Both the position numbers and the translations under genes were made by a program. From assembly GCA_035459965.1 (NCBI GenBank), contig DATHXC010000002.1:128086-192085 (forward strand): a DNA stretch of 64,000 nucleotides, written 5' to 3'. The first letter of the stretch is position 1. Each line of letters starts with the position of its first letter. Shown piece by piece: positions 1 through 7,668 of the stretch. This DNA comes from DATHXC01 sp035459965 (GTDB taxonomy: Bacteria; Pseudomonadota; Gammaproteobacteria; Burkholderiales; Methylophilaceae). Below the pieces are notes generated by a model. The model made no database searches. It had not been told where the DNA came from and saw nothing but the letters and a program-made list of their open reading frames with translations.

Positions 1-519
1 TCCAGCTTTGGCCAGAGTGGGTAGCATATCGATGGAATTCTTGACGCTACCCATTGCGCCAGATCCAACTAATTGATTGAGGGTTTCTGCCAGCTGCTCT
101 TGTGATCCCAAGCCAGCTGCCTGTGCTTTACGTACTGCGGCTTCAAGTTGCGCCTTACCTGCAGTACGGCCAGTGGCATCACGATCCGAATAGGCCACGT
201 TGGCAGTCAGCGCCAGTTGACGATCGAAGTCCATCGGCTTCTGAGCTGCAGCTTTCAGCACATAACCACCAGCTGCTATCGACGCACCGACCTGCGCTGT
301 CTTATTAAGAACATCCAATGCACCCTGCGCGCCCTTGCGCAGCTGCAGGATGGCCGTTGTCATTCTCTGGATGCCAGTGGGTCGGATGCGATCGGCAGCA
401 CGCGCTACGCCCTCAAGATTGCCTCTCAGGCTTTTGGTTTCACGGTCGCTGGAAGTTAGAGCGGATTTAAGCCCACGACTCATACGGTCGTTAAGCTTTA
501 ACAGTAGCTCCAATTCCAT
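1..519 (-). CDS. Tail tape measure protein, N-terminal part
   Basis: The reading frame opens with ATG at 519-517 and runs off the left edge, giving 173 residues without a stop. It begins MELELLLKL and contains a region rich in Ala, Gly and Gln typical of the N-terminus of phage tape measure proteins, which set tail length and occupy the tail tube. Its start lies one base after the stop codon (523-521) of the frameshift extension of the tail assembly chaperone, the usual neighbour of a tape measure gene. No strong ribosome site is visible, so translation is probably coupled to the upstream reading frame. The identification rests on position and composition more than on a diagnostic motif. Confidence 0.8.
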   Translation of the reverse strand, partial: MELELLLKLNDRMSRGLKSALTSSDRETKSLRGNLEGVARAADRIRPTGIQRMTTAILQLRKGAQGALDVLNKTAQVGASIAAGGYVLKAAAQKPMDFDRQLALTANVAYSDRDATGRTAGKAQLEAAVRKAQAAGLGSQEQLAETLNQLVGSGAMGSVKNSIDMLPTLAKAG

Positions 520-520
520 T

Positions 521-736
521 TTAGACACGTTTTTTCAACCTTTTAGATTTAAAACTCTGTACTTCTTTTCCACTATCGGGCGAAATTTTGCCGGGGCGAT
601 TCTTCACACCGGCAATTAAACTAATGATGGATGCCGCCCTAATTTCAGTCATGGTGCGGGCATCGCCGAAGCCGTATTGAGACAGAACGACTAGCTGCCC
701 GAGGATTGGCCTAACGGCTTCTTCGAGCTTTTCCGC
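521..736 (-). CDS. -1 frameshift extension of tail assembly chaperone
   Basis: This open frame has no start codon of its own. It is entered by a -1 shift at 742-736 and continues for 71 codons to the TAA at 523-521. The fused product would have 95 residues from the upstream frame plus 71 from this one, 166 in total. The extension starts AEKLEEAVRP and ends with a Lys/Arg-rich tail. Tail assembly chaperone genes of many long-tailed phages (gpG/gpGT in lambda, gp41 region in Mu) make a short and a frameshifted long form. The long form here ends one base before the tape measure start, which is the standard arrangement. The shift itself is inferred from sequence. Confidence 0.75.
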   Translation of the reverse strand, partial: AEKLEEAVRPILGQLVVLSQYGFGDARTMTEIRAASIISLIAGVKNRPGKISPDSGKEVQSFKSKRLKKRV

Positions 737-1020
737 TTTTTTTCGATTTCATCCTGGGCATCAAACAATGGACTGATGTCTTCCTCCGGCAATGCCAATA
801 GAAGCTCACCAGTGATCAACGATTTTTCCAGGGTGCCAAGGCTTTGCAATTGTTCAGCTGCTTTGAAAATGCGGAGCCTGAGATTTTCAGAATCTGGCCC
901 GGCTTTTTCAATTGCAGCCAGGGCATCACCAATGGTGGCGGCCTGCATTACAAAGTCTTGATGAAGAACACCTTGATCATCCAGGTGGCCTTCAACCAAC
1001 TTGCTTGCGACCGTAATCAT
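691..1020 (-). CDS. Tail assembly chaperone, short form (Mu gp41-like)
   Basis: This 109-residue protein sits between the tail tube and tape measure genes, the place of the Mu gp41-type tail assembly chaperone. It would bind the tape measure protein during tail tube polymerisation and be absent from the virion. The C-terminal part is strongly charged (EIEKKRKSSKK) and holds the A AAA AAG slippery site at 742-736, after residue 95 of which ribosomes can shift into the 521-736 frame. Its ATG overlaps the stop codon of the tail tube gene by four bases, so the two are translationally coupled. The family assignment relies on position, size and the frameshift signature. Confidence 0.8.
   Translation of the reverse strand: MITVASKLVEGHLDDQGVLHQDFVMQAATIGDALAAIEKAGPDSENLRLRIFKAAEQLQSLGTLEKSLITGELLLALPEEDISPLFDAQDEIEKKRKSSKKPLGQSSGS
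736..742 (-). promoter_or_regulatory. Programmed -1 ribosomal frameshift heptamer
   Basis: On the minus strand the bases read A AAA AAG in the phase of the 691-1020 gene (codons GAA AAA AAG). This fits the X XXY YYZ slippery heptamer, and A AAA AAG is one of the most efficient -1 shift sites known in bacteria. Slipping back one base opens 71 further codons. No stimulatory stem-loop was worked out. Confidence 0.75.
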
Positions 1021-1391
1021 TCTTCTACCCGGCGCAGGGACTGCATGGTCAGATCACGCTTGGCTTCGCTGTCGACTGTGTACTTTTCACCAACAGTCAG
1101 CGTGAAGCAGTCCAGGTAACTCACGCGTTTGCCACCTGTTGCAAGTGGGTATTGCGTGAGCTTCGCGCCCTGGATCGCTGCCCAATCGATGTCGCCAGTC
1201 AACGGGATCACCACGGTTAGGCGCAGCGCGTATTCAGCAATGCCCTTGGCGAAGCCTTTCGCGCGGCCTGTCTTGTTCATGGTTTTCACCAACTTTCGGC
1301 CAGTGTTGGTCTCAACATCGAGGCTTTCGACTTCGGCTTCTACGCCGTCGACCTCCAAGATGATCGAGCCTAAATATTCAATAAGTGCCAT
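1017..1391 (-). CDS. Tail tube protein (Mu gpM-like)
   Basis: This 124-residue protein resembles tail tube proteins of Mu-type myophages, which stack as hexamers to form the inner tube inside the contractile sheath. It lies directly downstream of the sheath gene, as in Mu (L then M). The start at 1391 has an AGGAG ribosome site seven bases upstream. Its stop overlaps the start of the chaperone gene. The length is close to that of Mu gpM (about 118 residues). Confidence 0.85.
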   Translation of the reverse strand: MALIEYLGSIILEVDGVEAEVESLDVETNTGRKLVKTMNKTGRAKGFAKGIAEYALRLTVVIPLTGDIDWAAIQGAKLTQYPLATGGKRVSYLDCFTLTVGEKYTVDSEAKRDLTMQSLRRVEE

Positions 1392-1425
1392 GTATCGCTC
1401 CTAGTTGGAAATGCTTGTTAATGGT

Positions 1426-2847
1426 TTAAAGCAGCAGGTCGATGCGGCCAGCGAAGATGTGCAAGCCATTGACCACGTCGGCTGGAATGCGAGCATTCAA
1501 GCGATTAGGGTCTTGCGAGTCACGCTCTACGATGATCCCGGGAATATTGGCCTGGACGTTTTCAACGATCTCCAGCTCTTCCAGCTTGACCAGGACATCG
1601 ATTAGTTCAGAACGAACTTTGTCAGGTGTCCGGGCAGAAAGCTTTTCACGCGGGAAACGCAGGCTGATACGTTCGCGGCAGGCCTTTCGTACATAGTCCA
1701 GTGTGCGGATCGTAGTTAAATCCAACAGGCTGATATCCGGGATGCCTTGCGGATCGAGCGTGTAAGTTGTTACAGCGCGCACGATCTGTACTTTGTCGCC
1801 TGGGCCGATCTCAGAAGGTGTTACGCCGTTGTAAAGCGCGTTTTCCTGCTCTGTACGGCTCAAACGATTAGCCAGAGGATTAGGAGATATGCCGGTTAGC
1901 GGTAATGTGTTCAGGGGCCTTGCAGGGTCTTCCTCGCTGGCGATAACTGCACCATATGCTGCAGCGACTTCTGGAGCTAGGTCAAAAGCGCTTGGCAAAA
2001 GGAAGTTGGTGATACGCCCATTGTTCACGCCGGACGCGAGAGTGGTAGATGCTGAAAGGGTTCCTGCATGGGCATAAACGCCAATTGCCCCACGCTGCTC
2101 CATTGGGCCGGATACAGTATCCAGGTGAGTACGCAGCGCTGTCAGGTTGGTTGCATCATTCCAGGCAGAGACCACAATGTTGTGGCCGCTAGCGAAAATC
2201 ACAGCCAGCGCGGTAGCAGCAACCGGCTCAGTAGCACCATTGACCATTGCTGTAGCAGCTACGGCCAATCCAGCTGCAGTACTGATCGCGGAAACTTTGA
2301 TGCCGTTACCGTTTAAACCTTTATTTTTTGCAGTCAGAGTAACAACGCCAGCTGCAACTGCAGCAGTGACTGGAAGATCAGGCTGTTTGGCGATTTGGGC
2401 ATTCATGGCTGTAGCTGTTTGTGCAGCCGTGTCACCAGTAGCTACTGCGATTTGCACCAACTGATCACCTATTTGAACAGTTTCCACACCCGGAGCAGTG
2501 GCAACACCTGTGAAGGTGACGGTACTGGTTGCCGCAACAGAGGCACCGGCATCATCTAGGGCGATAACAGACAATGCCAGGTATGGGTTGGCTTGCAATG
2601 CAGCGCGCACCATTAAATGCGCTATCGATCCGCGGCCGAAGAATGTTGCAGCTTCATTGTCCGAAAACACATCGACCAAAACACCGGCTAAAACTGTACC
2701 TGCTGCGAGACGTTGCCCCAGGATGACAGTCTTCTGCAGATTGCCTGGAAGCGTGCGTACTGCAAGTTTGGTATTAAACTCGAAATACTTTCCGGGCTTC
2801 CTTACCGATGATGGGATGCTGTCAAACGAAATATTGGGACTGGCCAT
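1426..2847 (-). CDS. Contractile tail sheath protein (Mu gpL-like)
   Basis: At 473 residues this matches the size of Mu gpL, the subunit of the contractile sheath. The N-terminus (SFDSIPSSVRKPGKYFEFN) is typical of Mu-type sheath proteins, and the C-terminal part carries the conserved run from TTYTLDPQG to IRTLDYVRKACRERI before a final domain ending in GLHIFAGRIDLLL. The central region is Ala/Thr/Val-rich and probably forms the variable outer domain. The start has a GAGGAA ribosome site six bases upstream. It is followed by the tail tube gene. Confidence 0.93.
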   Translation of the reverse strand: MASPNISFDSIPSSVRKPGKYFEFNTKLAVRTLPGNLQKTVILGQRLAAGTVLAGVLVDVFSDNEAATFFGRGSIAHLMVRAALQANPYLALSVIALDDAGASVAATSTVTFTGVATAPGVETVQIGDQLVQIAVATGDTAAQTATAMNAQIAKQPDLPVTAAVAAGVVTLTAKNKGLNGNGIKVSAISTAAGLAVAATAMVNGATEPVAATALAVIFASGHNIVVSAWNDATNLTALRTHLDTVSGPMEQRGAIGVYAHAGTLSASTTLASGVNNGRITNFLLPSAFDLAPEVAAAYGAVIASEEDPARPLNTLPLTGISPNPLANRLSRTEQENALYNGVTPSEIGPGDKVQIVRAVTTYTLDPQGIPDISLLDLTTIRTLDYVRKACRERISLRFPREKLSARTPDKVRSELIDVLVKLEELEIVENVQANIPGIIVERDSQDPNRLNARIPADVVNGLHIFAGRIDLLL

Positions 2848-2880
2848 GTTTGTTCCTCAATTATAAATTCAGCTGGTTGA

Positions 2881-3135
2881 TTAAGACGCGGTGCTGTTTT
2901 TGGTTTGTTTCTTGGTGGCTTTTTCCAGCTCTGCAGCTGCTTCGGCTGCAGCAGCTGCTATTTCGGCCTGCTGCGCTTTGTAAGCATCCTCAGTGGTTTC
3001 CTCCAGGTCTGTGTCCGTGATACGCCTGGCGTAATAGGCTGAGTCGTCCGGTACCTTGGTGATCACCTGCTCGATGTAGTCGTGTGGATTAAATTCTTTC
3101 GGTACCTTCAAGCCTTTGGCTGCTACTACGTACAT
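2881..3135 (-). CDS. DUF2635 protein (Mu gp38-like)
   Basis: This 84-residue protein starts MYVVAAKGLKVPKE, the characteristic opening of DUF2635 proteins, found immediately upstream of the sheath gene in Mu-like phages. The family function is not established. The C-terminal half is an Ala/Glu-rich helix ending in a Lys/Thr-rich tail. A GGGAG ribosome site lies upstream of the ATG. It sits between the gp37-like and sheath genes in conserved Mu order. Confidence 0.8.
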   Translation of the reverse strand: MYVVAAKGLKVPKEFNPHDYIEQVITKVPDDSAYYARRITDTDLEETTEDAYKAQQAEIAAAAAEAAAELEKATKKQTKNSTAS

Positions 3136-3147
3136 ATCAATCTCCCT

Positions 3148-3714
3148 TTAAGGTTCTAGCGTTAAGAGGTCTGAAGCATCTGCGACGTTGTCGCCAGGCT
3201 TCAGGAAATAAGTCATGCCTACCGACAGCAAATCGCCTTCTTCTACTGTCGGTGCCTTGGCCACATATGCGGTCGTCCACTCCTGGGAGATCACACTCAA
3301 GGCATCATTACGAATCTTGGTGTTGTAAAGCGGCCTAACCGCGCCGGGCTGAAAAGCTTCTATCTCTATTCCCAAGTCCTGATTGAGCAACAACACTTTG
3401 CCGTGCTCGATCATCTGGTATGTGCCAACTTCGCCTAACCCGCCTTTACGCGCTGCCTTCTCGTTTCTGACATTGCGCGCTGCGTACATCAATACGAAGG
3501 TTGCAGGCACTTTCCAGAGGTTGGCACCGTGCTTTTGCGGCTTGCCACAACCTCCGAAAACCACCCATATGGCCGGGTAACTTCTGATCACTTCACCGAG
3601 GTCACCATCCAGCTGGCCACCGTAGCTGTCCACGGTTTTCAAATACGCCATAGCGCCACTTGTTTTAGCCGCCGTTATCTTGTCGATAATGGCCTGCTCA
3701 ATTACATCCAGCAC
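3148..3714 (-). CDS. DUF1834 protein (Mu gp37-like tail protein)
   Basis: A 188-residue protein of the gp37/DUF1834 family, found upstream of gp38 and the sheath gene in Mu-type phages and probably a tail terminator or head-tail connector part (role inferred from position). It starts with GTG at 3714, immediately after the TAA of the preceding gene, so coupling is likely. Recognisable family features are an N-terminal helix (DVIEQAIIDKI), the central segment FVLMYAARNVRNEKAARKGG and a C-terminal EWTTAYVAKAP stretch. Confidence 0.8.
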   Translation of the reverse strand: MLDVIEQAIIDKITAAKTSGAMAYLKTVDSYGGQLDGDLGEVIRSYPAIWVVFGGCGKPQKHGANLWKVPATFVLMYAARNVRNEKAARKGGLGEVGTYQMIEHGKVLLLNQDLGIEIEAFQPGAVRPLYNTKIRNDALSVISQEWTTAYVAKAPTVEEGDLLSVGMTYFLKPGDNVADASDLLTLEP

Positions 3715-4140
3715 TTAGTAATCCTTCAGCGTGCAGCTATCAAACACGCGTGGCCTGGTGCTGGTTAAAATCTGATCGTTCGGCTGAGTAATCGCCTGGG
3801 CTGCATTCAACCCAAGAGAAGCCTTGCCCATCTGTACTTTTTCTAAAAACTTGATCGCATCTTTATAGCGATCGCGTATGTCTTCCGTTGCCACAGTCTC
3901 AGCACCGCAAAGCAGGTACCTGGTAATGTCACAGGCCTTATCTGCCAGAACCAAAGGCGTGCTGGCCAGCGGCAAGCTGTAACGATCCAGCAGATAAGTA
4001 TTGATTTCAGAGTCAGCCGCTTCCAGGCCACGCGTGAGTGCTGCCACATCGATAGCGCCATCATTGTTCCGATCGGTGAGCGCGATCACTTCTCGCTCAC
4101 CGAAACGGTCGATCATGTTTTGCTGCGAAGCGTAGGTCAT
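3715..4140 (-). CDS. DUF1320 protein (Mu gp36-like connector)
   Basis: This 141-residue protein has the hallmarks of the gp36/DUF1320 family: YASQQNMIDRFGEREVIALTD at the N-terminus, an EINTYLLDRYSLPL segment and a run of helices after it. Members are small head-tail connector or completion proteins placed next to gp37 (role by family and position). It lies between the gp35-like and gp37-like genes and directly abuts the GTG of the latter. The N-terminal DRNNDGAID stretch resembles a calcium-type loop but may be coincidental. Confidence 0.83.
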   Translation of the reverse strand: MTYASQQNMIDRFGEREVIALTDRNNDGAIDVAALTRGLEAADSEINTYLLDRYSLPLASTPLVLADKACDITRYLLCGAETVATEDIRDRYKDAIKFLEKVQMGKASLGLNAAQAITQPNDQILTSTRPRVFDSCTLKDY

Positions 4141-4143
4141 GAA

Positions 4144-4578
4144 CTAGCTAGCTGCCTTCTCTGGCAGTGGGAATGCTGTATTGCGCTCATCAGCACTGAC
4201 TTCCCACTTGGTAATAGCAACAATTGCTGCAGTAGTTGGCTGGCCAGCTTTAGTCCACAGAGTCAAATCCTTGGGATCAAGCGTTGCGATCGCGGCCTTG
4301 ATTGCTTCCAGCTTTGCTGGGCCTTCTGGAGCGACTGGAACTTCTACTGCCGGTGTTTCAGCAGCTGGCGTTACTGGAGCAGCAGGTGTTTCTGCAGCTG
4401 GAGTTTCAGGCGTTTCAGGTTCAGCCGGCTTACCGTTGAAATCTTCTACTGCTGATAAGGCTTTCAACTCCAGAGCGTCTTTCTCATTCAGCTCGATGGT
4501 TTCTCCGTCCTTCAGGAAAAAGGCGTTGCCGTCTTTATCCAGTTGCTTGATCGTGGTTTTAACTAAAAAGGATTTCAT
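4144..4578 (-). CDS. gp35-like (HI1506-type) Mu phage protein
   Basis: This 144-residue protein has an N-terminal beta-rich part (MKSFLVKTTI...), a long Pro/Glu/Thr/Ala linker with repeated PAAETPA units (about residues 50-85) and a C-terminal segment (LDPKDLTLWTKAGQPTTAAI...) shared with Mu gp35/FluMu HI1506-type proteins. The C-terminal segment is also found in other phage proteins as a small helical module. The function is unknown. An AGGAG ribosome site precedes the ATG, and a strong hairpin terminator lies just upstream at 4597-4623. Confidence 0.7.
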   Translation of the reverse strand: MKSFLVKTTIKQLDKDGNAFFLKDGETIELNEKDALELKALSAVEDFNGKPAEPETPETPAAETPAAPVTPAAETPAVEVPVAPEGPAKLEAIKAAIATLDPKDLTLWTKAGQPTTAAIVAITKWEVSADERNTAFPLPEKAAS

Positions 4579-4596
4579 GTGGTATTGCTCCTGTAA

Positions 4597-4623
4597 AAAT
4601 GCCTCTCTCCTGGAGAGGCATTT
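4597..4623 (-). terminator. Rho-independent terminator inside the late operon
   Basis: A perfect 11-bp stem (AAATGCCTCTC with GAGAGGCATTT) closes a five-base loop. Read on the minus strand, the stem is followed by ATTTTTA. It lies between the signal-peptide gene (ending 4647) and the gp35-like gene (starting 4578), so it would separate head from tail gene transcription or reduce downstream expression. Confidence 0.75.
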
Positions 4624-4646
4624 AGATCGATTGCCGATATGCTTAA

Positions 4647-4982
4647 TTAACTAGTTTGAGAATCTAGCCAGCCAATGCGCATATAAGCCAGATGGTTTTC
4701 GCTCGGCTGCAAAGGACTTGCAGCTGGACAAAGACCGCATGTGGTAGGAACAGCAGCTGCAGCTTTTTCAAGCTTGGCGGTTGCACCAGGTACATTCTGA
4801 TCAGCAGCTTGTGGCGCAGCCATCAAACGCATGTCGACCATAGGCACATCCATCTTGACAACCAAGTCATGCCCGGAGACATAACCACCACCAGTTGCCA
4901 CGATCACTACATCTGCACGCACACTGAGGGATAACATCAGGGCTACAGAGGCAATACCGATCATTAGTCGGGTAGATTTCAT
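4647..4982 (-). CDS. Small exported protein of unknown function in head gene cluster
   Basis: I do not recognise this 111-residue protein. The N-terminus (MKSTRLMIGIASVALMLSLSVRA) is a clear Sec signal peptide with a likely cleavage after the SVRA sequence, so the product should be exported to the periplasm or beyond. The mature part has two Cys residues close together (TCGLCPAAS), suggesting a disulfide or metal site. The ATG at 4982 is preferred over a TTG 15 bases upstream because GAAAGGAAAG lies just before it. It sits between the major capsid gene and the gp35-like gene, where Mu-type phages have no exported protein, so it may be a cargo gene. Confidence 0.6.
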   Translation of the reverse strand: MKSTRLMIGIASVALMLSLSVRADVVIVATGGGYVSGHDLVVKMDVPMVDMRLMAAPQAADQNVPGATAKLEKAAAAVPTTCGLCPAASPLQPSENHLAYMRIGWLDSQTS

Positions 4983-5026
4983 GCACTTTCCTTTCAATTA
5001 AAACGGTTGGTTAAGGCCCTACATTC

Positions 5027-5050
5027 GCCCGGGCCGGACAGGCCCCGGGC
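5027..5050 (-). other. GC-rich hairpin downstream of the capsid gene
   Basis: A nearly perfect inverted repeat (GCCCGGGCC against GGCCCCGGGC with one bulged base) lies seven bases after the capsid stop codon on the minus strand. No run of T follows, so it is more likely an mRNA-stabilising or processing hairpin than a full terminator. Confidence 0.55.
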
Positions 5051-5057
5051 AGAATTC

Positions 5058-5999
5058 TTACGATGGATTTTGAATCAGGTACCCGGAAGTGATGCCGGAC
5101 AGCACTGGCACACGTTCGTAGGTAACACCGTAAATCCAGCTTTTTGCGTTGTTGTCGTAGTAAGGCTCTTCTACCAGTGGGTTGCCATCCATCGTGTAGG
5201 TATAACCAAAGCTAGGTGTTTCCATAGCCAGGTCTTCTTCAGGAACGTAAGCCAGAACAGCGTTGTTGCCCCAAATATCTGCGGCCACGTTGGCATCAGT
5301 CCATGACACGGCAGCGCCAATCACAACCTTTTTCACGTTGAACAGTCCAGCCAGGATCGCTGGTGTGATCGAGGTAGCATCTACCGCCACGTTGGCGTTG
5401 TACTGCACACGGGCAATCACTGAAGGGTTGTTTTTACAAGCGTTGAATGCAAGCGCAGACAACACCAGGACGTTTGGATATACACCGCAAGACTGGCGTA
5501 TTGCTTCACGGGCTGTGTCGATGTCGGTCAATGGCGTACCTGTTGCAGTGCTCCACTTTGTGGCACCAGCCAGAGTGACTTTGTTGCCTGCGCCATAATT
5601 AGCTGCAGTAGTGGCCAGAATTGCTTGGTCATTCTCCAAGTTCAGAGTCAAATTACGCATCGTGACACGAACACTGCGGGCAGCCATATCGATTGCCGGT
5701 ACAGCCAATGCATCGCGTGAGTACTCGCGTGGCACAGGCACTTCCAAACTGTCCTGCAGGAGGGCAAAAGGCTTGCCGCTGTAGCCGAGCTGGAGACGGC
5801 GTGTGCCTGCACCTGGTGCACGACGCGCATTTACCAAGCGGAAAGCATCGCGGTCAAACTCGATGATCTGGCCACCGGAAACAGCGACCGGAACGCGTGG
5901 GAAAAGCGACATACCCACTAAGTCCTGGTTACCGTAGCCTTGTGCCACGTTACTTAGGATGGGATTGATTACCCGGGTTTGTGATACTGATAACGACAT
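5058..5999 (-). CDS. Major capsid protein
   Basis: This 313-residue protein lies between the decoration protein and the head-tail genes, where Mu-like phages encode the major head subunit. The sequence is compatible with an HK97-fold coat protein: a long N-terminal segment, the DRDAFRLVNARRAPGA region, a central NLENDQAILATT helix and a C-terminal block with DIWGNNAVLAYVPEED and a TYERVPVLSG strand. It is shorter than the longest HK97-type subunits and has no built-in protease, consistent with the separate protease gene at 6512. GGAGA precedes the ATG. The family within HK97-type coats is not assigned. Confidence 0.82.
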   Translation of the reverse strand: MSLSVSQTRVINPILSNVAQGYGNQDLVGMSLFPRVPVAVSGGQIIEFDRDAFRLVNARRAPGAGTRRLQLGYSGKPFALLQDSLEVPVPREYSRDALAVPAIDMAARSVRVTMRNLTLNLENDQAILATTAANYGAGNKVTLAGATKWSTATGTPLTDIDTAREAIRQSCGVYPNVLVLSALAFNACKNNPSVIARVQYNANVAVDATSITPAILAGLFNVKKVVIGAAVSWTDANVAADIWGNNAVLAYVPEEDLAMETPSFGYTYTMDGNPLVEEPYYDNNAKSWIYGVTYERVPVLSGITSGYLIQNPS

Positions 6000-6056
6000 G
6001 GTGTTTCTCCGTTTTAAAAGTTCAGGCTAAGCCTGTGGGTTTGGTCTAACAGCCAA

Positions 6057-6476
6057 TTAGCGGCTTAACAGAACTTCGATAAATGCACCGGCTCCAGCCG
6101 CTGCTTCAAGTGCGTGGCCAACAATGAACTGCGGCAGATCACCGCCAGTGATGGCGTTGGCACCGTTGGCAGCTGCGGATGTCACAGCGGTTGCACCAGC
6201 AGCAATGGCAACCGCAGTGGCTGCAACAACGCGACCCTGGTTATCCATCGTCACTGCCACGCCTTTGGCGATCGCAGCACCGGCTTCGCAAGTTGCTGTG
6301 CCATAAGTCACCGCTTCAAACGGCTCGCCGATAGCTGCAGGGCGTTTTGCGATGCCTTTGATCTTGGCACCAGCAGCTGCGATCTGAACGTCATTGAAAT
6401 CGACGCCGCGATATTGAGCGACTGCTGCCGAAGCAAGGCAGGATAAATCCAGGATAGAAATTGCTTGTTGACTCAT
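6057..6476 (-). CDS. Capsid decoration protein (DUF2190-like)
   Basis: This 139-residue, Ala/Gly/Val-rich protein resembles the DUF2190 / head decoration proteins that sit between protease/scaffold and capsid genes in Mu-type phages. The segments RGVDFNDVQIAAAGAKIKGIAKRPA and PQFIVGHALEAAAGAGAFIEVLL are typical of a trimeric beta-rich decoration fold. An AGGAGG ribosome site lies eight bases upstream of the ATG, suggesting high expression. Its role is to stabilise the expanded head (family knowledge). Confidence 0.75.
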   Translation of the reverse strand: MSQQAISILDLSCLASAAVAQYRGVDFNDVQIAAAGAKIKGIAKRPAAIGEPFEAVTYGTATCEAGAAIAKGVAVTMDNQGRVVAATAVAIAAGATAVTSAAANGANAITGGDLPQFIVGHALEAAAGAGAFIEVLLSR

Positions 6477-6511
6477 TGTGTTGGCCTCCTAAGCCTTAAA
6501 ATACGGTTTGA

Positions 6512-7006
6512 TTAAACGGTTTTTTCTACTGCTTTTACTGCAACCAGGTATTCGCAGTTATGTTCTTCTGCGTACTCCAATGCGGCGTTATGGATGGCTA
6601 AGGCATCAGCATTGACTGTGTAGCCAGGAGCTGAGACATAACCTGCTGCGGCTACATCATTTACCTGGCCAACCGCCACCTCTGAAAAATTGACAGCAAC
6701 AGGAGCTGCGCTAAGCTGTTCGCGGTAAATCTCAAGGCTGGTCTTACTGACCTTCGCATCGCCTTCACCGAATTCAACAGGAGTGGTTTGATCCACTAAG
6801 GAATCCAGCAAAGCCACAGTGGTGTCTTTGTGAACTGGCAGCAACTTGCCGGTCTTGATCAGGCCTTCAGCAAAGCTGACGTTTTCATCATGTGCATGCG
6901 CCTTGGAAGTTGCGGCTTCACGCTCTGAAAAAGCGGTGACTTGAGCTTTCAGCGTTACGTTCTCGGCCAAAGTACTAGCCAACAATTCTTTATCTGCTAC
7001 AGACAT
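6512..7006 (-). CDS. Nested head scaffold protein (Mu gpZ-like)
   Basis: An internal in-frame ATG at 7006 (MSVADKELLASTLAEN) is preceded by CAGGAG six bases upstream, a near-perfect ribosome site in the middle of the protease gene. It would produce a 164-residue protein identical to the C-terminal part of the protease. Mu makes its scaffold gpZ in the same way, from within gene I. The helical, charged composition fits a scaffold. Confidence 0.65.
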   Translation of the reverse strand: MSVADKELLASTLAENVTLKAQVTAFSEREAATSKAHAHDENVSFAEGLIKTGKLLPVHKDTTVALLDSLVDQTTPVEFGEGDAKVSKTSLEIYREQLSAAPVAVNFSEVAVGQVNDVAAAGYVSAPGYTVNADALAIHNAALEYAEEHNCEYLVAVKAVEKTV

Positions 7007-7633
7007 GTCGTCTCCTGATGGGTTATTTTCTGAATACAAAACGCCAACTGGCGTACTCGGCTCGCTCACTGCACTGATCTGCAGAGATTCGATTTCGTAG
7101 TTGGGGAATATTTTGTCGGCTTCTTCTACGCCGTCTTTGGCGATGATCCACTCACGGAACCTGCGGAACATCGAGGCAATGGTGAGTTGATCCCAATCGG
7201 CAAACTCGACTAGGCCTTCCTCTTCAGCAAAGGCGGCATCTTTCAAGCCTTTGATTGATGGAGCTTGTGCACCGAGGAAACCAATGTGGCGAATGTAGTA
7301 AACGCCTGGCACCGGATTGCTTGGATGCTCCGGTGGATAGAACGAGGCTGATTTCTTTTTGAACTTGCCTGTGTTGACCATTTCGGCAAAATCAGCATCT
7401 ACCTGGTGCGGCTCGATCATGAGCGTGCCATCGGCATATGAAGCTGACTCAGCCCAACCATAGGCAGGGGCATCTAATTTCGGATGGCCTACTACCAATG
7501 GGGCTTCGTGCAGAGATGGGTTGTAGGCTTTAGCTGATGCTTCCAGCATTGCCTCAGTAAATTCGATGACTTTCCCGGACATAGACGTATGCTTGCCGGG
7601 CTTGAAAATGTGAATTGCAGTTGGAGTAGACAT
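6512..7633 (-). CDS. Head maturation protease with scaffold domain (Mu gpI-like)
   Basis: This 373-residue protein matches the Mu gpI group: a serine-type prohead protease in the N-terminal half followed by an internal scaffold region. The N-terminus IHIFKPGKHTSMSGKVIEFTE and the segment PLVVGHPKLDAPAYGWAES are typical of the group, with KKKSASFYPP further on. The C-terminal part, after residue 210, is helical and charged, as in scaffolds. An internal ATG at 7006 with its own AGGAG would give the scaffold alone. The gene starts 36 bases downstream of the promoter element at 7669-7694. Confidence 0.87.
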   Translation of the reverse strand: MSTPTAIHIFKPGKHTSMSGKVIEFTEAMLEASAKAYNPSLHEAPLVVGHPKLDAPAYGWAESASYADGTLMIEPHQVDADFAEMVNTGKFKKKSASFYPPEHPSNPVPGVYYIRHIGFLGAQAPSIKGLKDAAFAEEEGLVEFADWDQLTIASMFRRFREWIIAKDGVEEADKIFPNYEIESLQISAVSEPSTPVGVLYSENNPSGDDMSVADKELLASTLAENVTLKAQVTAFSEREAATSKAHAHDENVSFAEGLIKTGKLLPVHKDTTVALLDSLVDQTTPVEFGEGDAKVSKTSLEIYREQLSAAPVAVNFSEVAVGQVNDVAAAGYVSAPGYTVNADALAIHNAALEYAEEHNCEYLVAVKAVEKTV

Positions 7634-7668
7634 GCGCTTATTTTGGATATGCGCAGGCCTTGATTACA

